Assembly (NCBI RefSeq): GCF_000058485.1
Contig: NC_008278.1
Location: 1,234,962 to 1,298,961 of the forward strand
Direction of reading: 5' to 3'
Source: Frankia alni ACN14a
GTDB taxonomy: Bacteria > Actinomycetota > Actinomycetes > Frankiales > Frankiaceae
Length of the DNA: 64,000 nt
The notes beneath the pieces are model-generated. The model was not told where the DNA came from, ran no database searches, and worked only from the letters and a program-made list of their open reading frames with translations. A program made the position numbers and the translations under genes. Every line of letters starts with the position of its first letter. The stretch's first letter is position 1. Below are positions 8,964 through 17,307 of the stretch, in pieces.

Positions 8964-9614
8964 ATGAGTGAAAGGTCGCTCGAACCAGGCGCCGTCGTGC
9001 GCGCGGCGGATCCGGCCCGCCCGGCCGACGCGGTGGACCTGGCCGACATCGGCGTCGCGATCGGCATTCCGGAGCCCTACCGGACCGAGCTGCAGGACTG
9101 GCGGGAGCGGCTCGGGGATCCCAATGCCGCCCTCATCGTTCCGCATGTCACCCTGCTCGGGCCGACGACGGTCAGGCTGGCCGATCTGCCGGCGATCGAG
9201 CGCCATCTCGCGGGAATCGCCCCGCCGAACGCTCCGTTCACGATTCGTCTGCGGGGCTCGGGGACGTTCCGTCCACTGTCGCCCGTTGTCTTCGTCGCTC
9301 TCGTCGCGGGTGCGGCCCGCTGCGCCACGCTGGCGGCGGCGGTGCGGTCCGGCCCTCTGGACCGGCCGCTGAACTTCGCCTATCACCCGCATGTCACCGT
9401 GGCTCACGACATCGCCGAGGACGGTCTCGACCGCGCCTACGAAGCGCTGGCCGACTATCAGGCACAGTTCGAGGTCCAGGGCTTCGGCCTCTACGAAAGA
9501 GGGGTCGACCTCCGCTGGCGGCAACTACGCTTCTATCCGTTCGGTCAGCAGGGGGACGAGTCCGAACCGAATGGCGACGGAGGGCGACGCGCCGGCCTCG
9601 GTTCACGGGAATGA
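8964..9614 (+). CDS. 2H phosphoesterase / 2'-5' RNA ligase family protein
   Basis: A 216-residue protein with the two histidine motifs that define the 2H phosphoesterase superfamily: HVTLLGP near residue 60 and HVTVAHD near residue 144, spaced as in the family. Members open or join cyclic phosphates and 2'-5' bonds in RNA or nucleotides; the substrate here is unknown. The ATG at 8964 (MSERSLEPG) is preferred over an upstream ATG at 8925 that adds 13 Arg-rich residues. The C-terminal 20 residues are polar tail. The gene is 30 bp upstream of the YihY gene and probably co-transcribed with it. Confidence 0.8.
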   Translation: MSERSLEPGAVVRAADPARPADAVDLADIGVAIGIPEPYRTELQDWRERLGDPNAALIVPHVTLLGPTTVRLADLPAIERHLAGIAPPNAPFTIRLRGSGTFRPLSPVVFVALVAGAARCATLAAAVRSGPLDRPLNFAYHPHVTVAHDIAEDGLDRAYEALADYQAQFEVQGFGLYERGVDLRWRQLRFYPFGQQGDESEPNGDGGRRAGLGSRE

Positions 9615-9644
9615 CCAGGCGTCGGCGGGGGGACATCGACGGGT

Positions 9645-10898
9645 GTGACAAAACCTCGTGAGGCGGTTCGGGCCGGCGTCGGCACGGTTTCCGACACCGC
9701 GGGGGCGGTAAGGGCGAAACGTCCGTTTCTTGACCACATCATTCGGGCGTACTCCCGGTACACGGCCGACGGCGGGGACCGGCTGGCAGCGTCGGCGACG
9801 TACTTCGCCTTCCTGTCGTTCTTCCCGATCGTCGCGCTCGCCTTCGCGGTCACGGGGTTCGTGGTCGACGCCTACCCCGACGTGCAGGACAGCCTGACCA
9901 AGCAGATCAACGACTACCTGCCGGGGCTGGCGGACCGGCTCGACGTCACGTCGATCGGCAACGCCAAGGTCGGTGTCGGCATCGTCGGCCTGCTCGGACT
10001 GCTGCTCGCCGGTCTCGCCTGGATCGACGCGCTGCGCGACGCCCTGCGGCTGATCTGGCACCAGGACATCGACGTCGGCAACATCATCATGCGGCGGCTG
10101 CGGGACATCACGGTCCTCGCCGGTCTCGGGCTGACGCTGCTGGCCTCGCTCGTGGTCACCAGCCTTTCGACCTCGGCGACCGGGACGTTCCTGGACTGGA
10201 TCGGGCTGTCCGGCAGCACGGCCGCCGCGTGGGTCACCGGCATCCTGGCGCTGCTCGTCGCCCTCGCGATCGATACCGCGGTGTTCCTCTACCTGTTCTG
10301 GCGGTTGCCCGGGCAGACCGACCGGAGCCGGTCGGCGCGCGGCGCGGTCCTCGGCGCGGTCGGGCTGGAGATCCTCAAGGTGGTGGGGACCTGGCTGATC
10401 GGCAAGACCACGGGCAACCCGGTCTACGGCACGTTCGCGGTCATCGTCGGACTGCTCATCTGGATCAACATCGTGATGCGCTGGACGCTGTTCGCCGCCG
10501 CCTGGACGGTGACCGCGCCCTACGCCTCGGACGTGTACCCCTCGGGGACGGCGGTGCCCCCCGAGGCTCACCGGCCGAACGGGTCCGCGAGCCGGGACGC
10601 CTCGCGGCCCGCCGTGCCCCACGGGGCCGACTCCCCGTCCGCTCGGGGCACCGCCCCGGCGGACCCGCCCGGGTCGGACCCGTCGCCGTCGCACGGGTCC
10701 GCGTCGGACCTGTCCCGGCCGAAGCGATCCTCGCCGGGCCGCCAGCCCTCCCGCCTGGAGCCCGACGAGTCGACCTCCACGACGCCGTACTCCTCCGGCG
10801 GGTCCGTGGCCACCCGCTCGGACGCGACGCTGACCGCCAGGCTGCGCGCCCTGCTGCGCCGGCGCCATCCATCGGAGACCTCCGGCGGGTCGGGCTGA
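9645..10898 (+). CDS. YihY/BrkB-family inner-membrane protein
   Basis: A 417-residue integral membrane protein. GGDRLAASATYFAFLSFFP near residue 40 is the family signature, followed by about six hydrophobic helices to residue 290 (for example VGVGIVGLLGLLLAGLAWI, AWVTGILALLVALAID). The C-terminal 115 residues are a Ser/Pro-rich cytosolic tail with nearly all codon third positions G/C, so it is genuinely coding. The name 'ribonuclease BN' once given to this family is incorrect; the true role is unknown, possibly transport. GTG start at 9645. The last 331 bp overlap the opposite-strand carboxypeptidase frame. Confidence 0.88.
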   Translation: MTKPREAVRAGVGTVSDTAGAVRAKRPFLDHIIRAYSRYTADGGDRLAASATYFAFLSFFPIVALAFAVTGFVVDAYPDVQDSLTKQINDYLPGLADRLDVTSIGNAKVGVGIVGLLGLLLAGLAWIDALRDALRLIWHQDIDVGNIIMRRLRDITVLAGLGLTLLASLVVTSLSTSATGTFLDWIGLSGSTAAAWVTGILALLVALAIDTAVFLYLFWRLPGQTDRSRSARGAVLGAVGLEILKVVGTWLIGKTTGNPVYGTFAVIVGLLIWINIVMRWTLFAAAWTVTAPYASDVYPSGTAVPPEAHRPNGSASRDASRPAVPHGADSPSARGTAPADPPGSDPSPSHGSASDLSRPKRSSPGRQPSRLEPDESTSTTPYSSGGSVATRSDATLTARLRALLRRRHPSETSGGSG

Positions 10899-12412
10899 GG
10901 GGGCACGGCTCGGCGCGGCCGCGCGCCGAGCCGACTCGCGCAACGGCCCCGTGGCACAGCCGGTGAGGTGCCCACCACCACCGGCGGGCCCGACTCGCGG
11001 TGCCGGCGACGGCCGCGGGCCGCGCGTCGGGTGAGGACGGTCATCACGCAGGCGCCCGCTGTGAGCGCAAGCGCGATCCAGGTCATCGGGCCGATGTCGC
11101 CGGCGAGACCGCCCGAGTGGTCCGCTCGATGGACGGGCGCCGCCGCGGGCCGCGCGACCGCCTGCGCGGCGGCCACCGGCCGGGTAGCGTCGCCGGCCAC
11201 GGACGCCGCGGGGTTCGGCAGGTAGCCGACCGGCGTCACCTGATCGGCGTGCGCGAATCCCCAGTCGAGCAGGGCGCGTGCGTCGGTGCCGTAGGCGGGG
11301 GCCGCGCGCAGCAACGCGACGATGAGCGTCCGGCCGCCACGGGTGGCGGCCCCGACGAACGTCGCACCGGCCGCCACCGTGTACCCGTTCTTCACCCCGA
11401 CGGCGCCATCGTAGGTGCGCAGCAGCGCGTTGTGGTTCTGGATCTCGAAGCGCTGGTCGCCGCGCCCGGCGAGGGACGCCCGCGGGATGGTGAGGTATCC
11501 CCGCACGCTCGGGTCGTTGAGGGCGGCGCGGCCGAGCACGGCGAGGTCATAGACGCTGGTCACCTGCCCCGGACTGTCCAGCCCGGTCGGATCGCCGGCC
11601 ACCGTCTCGCGCGTGCCCAGTGACCTGGCCAGCGCGTTCATCCGGGCCAGGACCGCCGCGGTGCCGCCGGCGGCCTCGACGAGGGCCACCGTCGCGTCGT
11701 TGCCACTGGAGATCATCATCGCCGTCGCCAGGTCCCGGACGGTGTACCCGACGCCGGGCACCAGACCGACCTTGGTGCCGTCCACGCGGGGGGCGTTCTC
11801 GTCGACGGTGATGACCCGGTCCGGCGGCAGGCCGGGGAGCACGGTCAGCGCGGTGAGGATCTTCATGGTGCTGGCCGGCAGATCCGGCGCGTGCGGGCGG
11901 GAGGCGGCAAGGACGGCGCCGCTGCCGGCGTCCGCGACCAGCCAGGCCTGCGCGGTCAGCCCCGCCGGTGCGGGCGGGGCGGGGGAGCCCGCGGGCGCCG
12001 GCGCGGGTGTGTCTGGAGCCGCCAGGGCCGTCGGGGCGTCGACGCCTGCCTGGCCGCCCGCTCCCGTGGTGCCTCCGGTGCCGGCCTGAGCACCGCCGAT
12101 GGCCTGGCCTCCCGCCCCGGGAGCCGCCGGCGTCGCGGCGGCGGCGGCCAGGGCGGGGGCGAGCCACACCGCTGGGGCAAACAGCAGGCCCACGGCTGTG
12201 AGGGTGAGGACCAGGGCGCGACGGGCCGGCAGAGTGGGACGGGCCGGCAGAGTGGGACGGGCCGGCAGAGTGGGACGGGCCGGCAGAGTGGGACGGGCCG
12301 GCAGAGTGGGAGGGGCTGACGGTGTTGAACCGGCTGGCAAAGGTGAACCGGCTGGCAAGGGCGAACCGGCTGGGAAGGTTGGACGGGAGCGACACGACCG
12401 GCCGGCACGCAC
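10568..12412 (-). CDS. D-alanyl-D-alanine carboxypeptidase (S11 type), long C-terminal tail
   Basis: Trims the terminal D-Ala from peptidoglycan stem peptides outside the membrane. Of 614 residues, the first 65 are unusual Pro-rich repeats (GSPLPA, then five RPTLPA), followed by a membrane/signal segment (ALVLTLTAVGLLFAPAVWL). The catalytic domain (about 150-410) has SxxK in LPASTMKILTAL, SxN in MISSGNDATV, and KNG in GVKNGYT in place of the usual KTG. A C-terminal membrane helix (PMTWIALALTAGACVMTVL) follows near residue 450. The final 145 residues run antisense over yihY and across a perfect hairpin; this tail may be accidental open frame or follow a lost stop. The GTG start at 12412 is uncertain because of the repeats. 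Confidence 0.8.
   Translation of the reverse strand: MRAGRSCRSRPTFPAGSPLPAGSPLPAGSTPSAPPTLPARPTLPARPTLPARPTLPARPTLPARRALVLTLTAVGLLFAPAVWLAPALAAAAATPAAPGAGGQAIGGAQAGTGGTTGAGGQAGVDAPTALAAPDTPAPAPAGSPAPPAPAGLTAQAWLVADAGSGAVLAASRPHAPDLPASTMKILTALTVLPGLPPDRVITVDENAPRVDGTKVGLVPGVGYTVRDLATAMMISSGNDATVALVEAAGGTAAVLARMNALARSLGTRETVAGDPTGLDSPGQVTSVYDLAVLGRAALNDPSVRGYLTIPRASLAGRGDQRFEIQNHNALLRTYDGAVGVKNGYTVAAGATFVGAATRGGRTLIVALLRAAPAYGTDARALLDWGFAHADQVTPVGYLPNPAASVAGDATRPVAAAQAVARPAAAPVHRADHSGGLAGDIGPMTWIALALTAGACVMTVLTRRAARGRRRHRESGPPVVVGTSPAVPRGRCASRLGARPRRAVPPQPDPPEVSDGWRRRSRARSLAVSVASERVATDPPEEYGVVEVDSSGSRREGWRPGEDRFGRDRSDADPCDGDGSDPGGSAGAVPRADGESAPWGTAGREASRLADPFGR
10906..10933. terminator. Perfect 12-bp hairpin between convergent genes
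   Basis: CGGCTCGGCGCG at 10906-10917 pairs exactly with CGCGCCGAGCCG at 10922-10933 around a 4-nt loop, seven bases after the yihY stop. It is a strong candidate bidirectional terminator without a U-run. It lies inside the opposite-strand carboxypeptidase frame, which suggests that protein's tail is not a conserved part of it. Confidence 0.65.
12221..12310 (-). repeat. Five 18-bp tandem repeats in the carboxypeptidase N-terminus
   Basis: Five copies of an 18-bp unit (12221-12238 and so on to 12310), essentially identical, encoding RPTLPA on the minus strand. Shorter 15-18 bp units encoding GSPLPA/PAGS continue at about 12330-12380. Near-identity implies recent expansion, so copy number may vary between strains. 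Confidence 0.92.
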
Positions 12413-12453
12413 CTACAGAACGCTACTGGCTTGGGCCGCTCTCGCGCGGGCGG

Positions 12454-13830
12454 TCACGAGACGTGTCGCGAAGTGGCGTTCACTGTGGGCGAATCGGCTG
12501 ATTTCGGGTGTTCCGTCGATCGGCGGGCCGATCCGGCGTGCAACGGGGATCGATGATGTCCGCGGCTCGGTGCCGCCCGGCCCGCCCGATGGGTGGCGGA
12601 GCCACTGGCGCCCGTGTCTGCCCTGGCCGCGTCGGTCGCCGACGGGTCGGCCTCACCAGGTTCGGTCGCCACCGGCGCGCCCGGGATCCCCGCGGCGGTG
12701 GGTCGGGAACCGTCGATCGCAGTCGCGACGAGGTGCGCCGGCGCCGGCTCGGGACCGGCGTCGACCGCCTCGACCGCCTTGGTCTCATCGGTCTCATCGG
12801 TCCGGGAGATACCACCGGCGTGCCCGGCCGGGCTGACTCCGCCGGCCGGGCTGACTCCGGAGGGTGGCGGGGAGAGCTCGTCGGCGCCGTCGCGGCTCGT
12901 CATGTCCGCCGGCGATCCCTCGGCCGGCGACTGCTCGGCCGGCGCTCCCTCGGTCGGGGAGCCGCTGCCCGTCGGGGTGTCGACAGGCATGTTCGCCGAC
13001 GCGATCTTGGCGATACGGGCACGCTTGGCGCCCTTGGGACGCTTCGGCGCCCTGGGGCGGGGGAGGCCGGGCCCGTCGGCATCCTCGGCGGAACCCGCAC
13101 CGCCGTCGCGGACCGCGGAGGGTGCGGCGGCCGAACCGGCCGGCTCCCGGTCGTCCGCGCCGGAACGGGCCGAGGTACCGGGGTGGGCCGAGGTACCGGG
13201 GTGGGTCGACGGACCGGGGTGAGTCGACGGACCCGGGCGGACGAACGCGCCGGGCTGGGCGGGTTCGCCGGATCGCCGGGCGGGCTGGGGCTGACGGGGG
13301 AGCTCGACGGCCTCCCGGAGCAGGCTTTCGAGGTCTCCGCGCAGCGCCTCGAGCTGACCGGCCAGTTCCCCCCGTACGTACTGGCGCGTCGCCGCCTCGC
13401 TCTGCGCGAGCCGCAGGGCTGCGACCTCGCGGGTCAGGAACTCCGTGTCCTCACGCATGCGGCCGGCGACGGCCCGGTCCTCGGTGAGCGAAGCCCGGTC
13501 GCGGTCGTCCTGACGGTTCTGGGCGAGCAGGATGAGCGGCGCAGCGTAGGCGGCCTGGGTGGAGAAGGCCAGGTTCAGCAGAATGAACGGGTAGGGATCC
13601 CAGCGCATCAGCGGCACCGCGATGTTCAGGGCGATCCAGACGATGACGATGGCTGTCTGGATCGCGAGATAGCGCCCGGTGCCCAGGAAGCGGGCGATGG
13701 TCTCCGCGACGCGGCTGACCGTCTCCCGGTCCACCCGGGGAAGGAGCGCGCCCCGGCCGGAGACCGGCAGATCGAGACGATCGGTGCCCAGACCTCGACG
13801 GTCCGTCGTTCGCGTTGCTGAGATGGTCAT
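12454..13830 (-). CDS. DUF1003 membrane protein with long disordered C-terminus
   Basis: A 458-residue protein. The DUF1003 core is in the first 180 residues: two membrane segments (YLAIQTAIVIVWIALNIAV and YPFILLNLAFSTQAAYAA) followed by LILLAQNRQDDRDRA and an amphipathic helix with coiled-coil character (EDTEFLTREVAALRLAQSE). The family's function is unknown. Residues about 200-458 are Pro/Ser/Ala/Glu-rich with short repeats (GPSTHPGPSTHPGTSAHPG) and a basic patch (RPKGAKRARIAKIA). The ATG at 13830 (MTISATRT) has GGGGAG just upstream; the frame is open to 13896. Confidence 0.78.
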   Translation of the reverse strand: MTISATRTTDRRGLGTDRLDLPVSGRGALLPRVDRETVSRVAETIARFLGTGRYLAIQTAIVIVWIALNIAVPLMRWDPYPFILLNLAFSTQAAYAAPLILLAQNRQDDRDRASLTEDRAVAGRMREDTEFLTREVAALRLAQSEAATRQYVRGELAGQLEALRGDLESLLREAVELPRQPQPARRSGEPAQPGAFVRPGPSTHPGPSTHPGTSAHPGTSARSGADDREPAGSAAAPSAVRDGGAGSAEDADGPGLPRPRAPKRPKGAKRARIAKIASANMPVDTPTGSGSPTEGAPAEQSPAEGSPADMTSRDGADELSPPPSGVSPAGGVSPAGHAGGISRTDETDETKAVEAVDAGPEPAPAHLVATAIDGSRPTAAGIPGAPVATEPGEADPSATDAARADTGASGSATHRAGRAAPSRGHHRSPLHAGSARRSTEHPKSADSPTVNATSRHVS

Positions 13831-14593
13831 GGAAGCTCCCCACCCGCGCGCAGGCGGCCACCGCCGACGTGCGCGCGCTCCTCGAGCAGGCCGCACGCGC
13901 CGTTGCCACGGCGGCCTCAGGTCGACACGACATCAATCGACCGCACCTGCTCGTGCACTGCCCGATCAGATCCGCCGACCGAGGGCGACACGGATCCAGA
14001 GGTCGGCACCGGCGCGCGGATGCGCCGGTCAGGCCGCGGCGGGACAGGTGAACGTCACCCCGGGCCGGAGAAGCAGCGGTCGACCATGCGGCACCCCGCG
14101 TGGGGACCGGGGCCGACCCTCGACCGACTTCCGAGCAGTGCCCCGGGAGTCGTCAACCCCGGGTTCGTGGACGCGGGCCGGAGGCGCATCGCGCTCCGGC
14201 CGGAGCTCAACGCCGGCTGGCGTCCACTAGCAGGAAGCGGCCGTTACTGGAGCACCCGCCAGGACTCACAGCGGCCACCTCCTCGCGTTGGTCCTCCGTG
14301 GAGGATTCTTCGGGGGCGTGTCAAGGATAACTGCCCCATCCGTGACCGGACCTACCGGGGTATCCGTGACGTCCGTCGCGAAGGCGTCACCTGTGGCGCG
14401 TGGTCGGTAGGGTCCCCGGGGCGCCTCATCCTCTTCGGGTCGCCGCGCAGTCACTCGCAGTGGGATTGCGCATGATGGGGTCGTTCGGGGTGGGGCGGGG
14501 TATGCCGTGGCCGATTGGCGCCGGTACACCGCGGATCTGGGGTTTCGTCCCGTTGCCGTCCGCGGATCGGCGCCGTGAGATGAGGGGAACACG
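13831..14593. other. 763-bp intergenic region
   Basis: The longest gap in the window, between the divergent DUF1003 and metallopeptidase genes. Only small Arg-rich frames without ribosome sites are seen. No tRNA, riboswitch, strong hairpin or repeat was recognised. Both promoters should lie here, but no convincing consensus was found. Confidence 0.5.
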
Positions 14594-15913
14594 GTGAAGG
14601 TCAACGGATGCGCTCGGTGCGGGCAGCTCGTCTTCTTCGAGAACACCGCCTGCCTGCGGTGCGGGGCACCGCTCGGCTTCGAGCCGGAGCGTGGCCGGGT
14701 CCTCACCCTGGTACCCGACTCGCCGCCGACGCCGGGCACCGCGGACCCTGCCGATGTCCTCGAACCCGCGACGGAGTTCTTCGAGCTGCCGCCGGTCGCG
14801 GAGGTGGGGGCGGGGCTCGACGACGGGCCGGCGACGGAGGGGCCGGCGGTCCACCAGCCGGGCGCGGTCTCGCAGCCGGACGCCGGCGCCGGGACGGATC
14901 CGATCGCCCGGGATCTTCTCGAGGCCGTTCCGGCGTCGCGCCGACGCCGCTACCGACGCTGCGCCAACGCCCGGCTGGCCGGCTGCAACTGGCTGATCCC
15001 CGTGCCGGCCGGTGGGCTGTGCGTCTGCTGCCGGCTCACGCGGACGCGGCCGGCGGACACCGATCCGGTGGGCAAGGAGCAGTTCGAACGGGCGGAGGCG
15101 GCCAAGCGCCGGCTCGTGGCCCAACTGCTCGAACTCGGCCTGCCCGTCGTCTCCCACCTCGACGACCCGGCGACCGGGCTCGCGTTCGACCTGCTGAGCA
15201 GCACCAGGCAGAAGGTGATGACCGGGCACAGCGACGGCGTCATCACCCTGGACCTGGCCGAATCCGACGACGCCCACCGCGAGACGGTCCGCACCCAGCT
15301 CGGGGAGCCCTACCGCACGCTGCTCGGGCACTTCCGGCACGAGACCGGCCACTACTACTGGTCCTCGCTGGTCGACGCCGATCCCGAGCGTGCCGCGCGG
15401 TTCCGAGAGCTGTTCGGCGACGCTGGCCTCGACTACTCCGCCGCCCTCGACCGGCACTACGCCGACGGTCCCCCGCCGAACTGGCGCGACACCCATGTCA
15501 GCGCCTACGCCACGATGCACCCGTGGGAGGACTGGGCCGAAACCTTCGCCCACTACCTGCACATCCGCGACACGCTGCGAACCGCCGCCGAGTTCGGTCT
15601 GCGGGTGGCCGGCCCGGACCTCGACGCGTTCGGGGTCGCGCCACGCAGCCTCGCCGCCGAGCCCGCCGACCTGCCGCCGCTCGATGTGGACGGGCTCGAC
15701 CGGAGCTCGGGGGAGCTCGCCGAGATCGTCGCTCAATGGCTGCCGCTGACCTACGCCCTCAACGCGATCAACCGCAGCATGGGGCGCGACGACCTCTATC
15801 CGTTCGTCCTGACGCCCGCGGTCCAGGCGAAGCTCTCCTTCGTCCACGACGTCATCGCCGCCGCCCGGCGCGCGGAGGGTGCAGCGAGCGCAGCATCGGG
15901 ACGAACGTCTTGA
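14594..15913 (+). CDS. Putative zinc-binding metallopeptidase with N-terminal zinc ribbon
   Basis: A 439-residue protein. The N-terminus carries a zinc ribbon (GCARCGQLVFF, then CLRCGAPLGFE), and a second Cys-rich unit follows at about 115-155 (RCANARLAGCNW, LCVCCRLTRT). The peptidase motif HETGHYYW within LLGHFRHETGHYYW near residue 255 is HExxH-like, and HPWEDWAETFAHYLHI downstream supplies further His/Glu ligands. It matches the 'putative zinc-binding metallopeptidase' (DUF2248-like) family; the substrate is unknown. No signal peptide, so cytosolic. The GTG at 14594 follows GAGGGGA. The 3' end overlaps the opposite GNAT gene by 62 bp. Confidence 0.8.
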   Translation: MKVNGCARCGQLVFFENTACLRCGAPLGFEPERGRVLTLVPDSPPTPGTADPADVLEPATEFFELPPVAEVGAGLDDGPATEGPAVHQPGAVSQPDAGAGTDPIARDLLEAVPASRRRRYRRCANARLAGCNWLIPVPAGGLCVCCRLTRTRPADTDPVGKEQFERAEAAKRRLVAQLLELGLPVVSHLDDPATGLAFDLLSSTRQKVMTGHSDGVITLDLAESDDAHRETVRTQLGEPYRTLLGHFRHETGHYYWSSLVDADPERAARFRELFGDAGLDYSAALDRHYADGPPPNWRDTHVSAYATMHPWEDWAETFAHYLHIRDTLRTAAEFGLRVAGPDLDAFGVAPRSLAAEPADLPPLDVDGLDRSSGELAEIVAQWLPLTYALNAINRSMGRDDLYPFVLTPAVQAKLSFVHDVIAAARRAEGAASAASGRTS

Positions 15914-16388
15914 CCGCCGGATCGTCCGTGATCGGCCGCGCACCGCCGAGGACGACGAAGCCGTGACGAAGGTACAGCCGTCGCGCCGGTGAGTTGGTGG
16001 GCGCGACCCACAGCTTCACCGCCTCGGCGCCGGCGCGGGTGGCCCAGGTCACCGCGGTCGCCAGCAGGACGTCTGCGGCGCCGGTGCGCCGGGCCGGGGG
16101 CGCGACCCACATGGCGCCCAGCTCGCGTAACCAGGGCCGGTCGGTCGGGGTGAATCCCTGGACCATGCCGACCGCCTCCCCGGCCTGTTCCACGACCGCC
16201 ACCAGCTCTGCGGGGGAGTCGGCCCCGGCGCCGGCACGCCGCGCCCATTCGGCCGCCGGCTGGGTCCGCGCCGCCTCGAGGGTCTGCCAGAAGGCGGCGG
16301 GGGAGTCGGCGAGCGCGGCCAGCCGCAGCCGGCGCAGCAGCGGCCCCTCGTCCGGCCGGATATGACGACCATGGCTACCGTCCGTCAC
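15852..16388 (-). CDS. GNAT family N-acetyltransferase
   Basis: A 178-residue GCN5-related acetyltransferase that would transfer acetyl from acetyl-CoA to an unknown amine. The acetyl-CoA loop is MWVAPPARRTGAADVLL, and SPARRLYLRHGFVVLG is the typical C-terminal helix-strand. LLRRLRLAALADSPAAFW is the common N-terminal start of this subfamily. The GTG at 16388 has GAGGAG nine bases upstream; the frame is open to 16673 but that extension is poor. Convergent with the metallopeptidase, overlapping it by 62 bp. Confidence 0.8.
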   Translation of the reverse strand: MTDGSHGRHIRPDEGPLLRRLRLAALADSPAAFWQTLEAARTQPAAEWARRAGAGADSPAELVAVVEQAGEAVGMVQGFTPTDRPWLRELGAMWVAPPARRTGAADVLLATAVTWATRAGAEAVKLWVAPTNSPARRLYLRHGFVVLGGARPITDDPAVKTFVPMLRSLHPPRAGRRR

Positions 16389-16650
16389 GGTATTCGACTC
16401 CTCTGTCGTGGCGGTGTCCCGGGTATCGGGTCTCGTCTCGCCTGGGATGCCGTGGGCACGACCGGCGCCGGTCGATGTCCCCACGTCCCGCGGTCGGCGC
16501 GTCCGTCGGCGTGATTGTTGCGCGGGGAAAGAGCCGTGTTGGGCGTAATCGGCACGACCTTTAGCGCAAACGGCTCCCAGGCGCCCCCGCGAGCGCGGAT
16601 ACTGATCAAAGCGGCGGGACGGCGGAGGAGTTCGCTGGAGATGATCCATC

Positions 16651-17223
16651 GTGGGTAGGCCCGTCACACTCATCGTGCGTCAGGACGGCCCCTCGTGGTC
16701 GGCCTGGTCCCCGCAGTACCCGGGGCTCGCCATGGTGCAGCCGGCCGCGGCGGACCTGCGGGCCGTGCTGCCCGAGGTCCTCGCCTGGTACTTCGGCGAG
16801 GACGCGGCGATCGAGCCCCAGGTCCACTGCGAGCGTGAGCTGCACGGCGTCATCGTCCGGCTGGCGCAGGACACCCAGCTCTACGAGCGCGAGCGGGTTG
16901 CCGAGCGGCTCGGTGCCGCCCTCGGCGTCGCGAGCCAGCGGGCGCAGCTGCGCTCAGGCCCCGTGAGCGGCGCGGGCGAGGTCACCTTCGTCTGCGCCCT
17001 CCAGTCCGATCGGATCAGCTGGCTTACCGCCCAGATGGAGGACGACAACGACGCCGTGGTCGCCCTTCTGCCGGTCGCGGAGACGATGCTGTGGGCCATC
17101 CGGTTCGGCCCGGCGGGCGACGACTCCGCCGCGGCGGTCCAGCCCGCGGCCTACCCGCCCGACACCACGCTGGGCGAGGTCATCCGCACCTTCGCCGGCC
17201 CCCGCCAGCAGCTACGCACCTGA
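16651..17223 (+). CDS. Hypothetical protein with HicB-like N-terminus
   Basis: A 190-residue protein not assigned to a named family. Residues 1-45 (TLIVRQDGPSWSAWSPQYPG, then a helix) resemble the strand-helix start of HicB-type antitoxin domains. No HicA partner is adjacent and no DNA-binding domain is clear, so antitoxin function is not claimed. The rest is alpha/beta without membrane segments (EVTFVCALQSDRISWL, ALLPVAETMLWAIRF). The GTG at 16651 has GGAG ten bases upstream. The next gene is convergent. Confidence 0.55.
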   Translation: MGRPVTLIVRQDGPSWSAWSPQYPGLAMVQPAAADLRAVLPEVLAWYFGEDAAIEPQVHCERELHGVIVRLAQDTQLYERERVAERLGAALGVASQRAQLRSGPVSGAGEVTFVCALQSDRISWLTAQMEDDNDAVVALLPVAETMLWAIRFGPAGDDSAAAVQPAAYPPDTTLGEVIRTFAGPRQQLRT

Positions 17224-17307
17224 GCCCGCTCGAACACCAATCCCTCCGGCCGGGCCCGTCGGCGAGCCGCTCGCCAGGCGGGCGCACGCGGCGTCAGGCC
17301 TGCGGCG

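Noticed and set aside
16651-17223. HicB antitoxin of a toxin-antitoxin pair
   Set aside because: Only the first 45 residues resemble HicB, no hicA lies next to it and no DNA-binding domain is seen.
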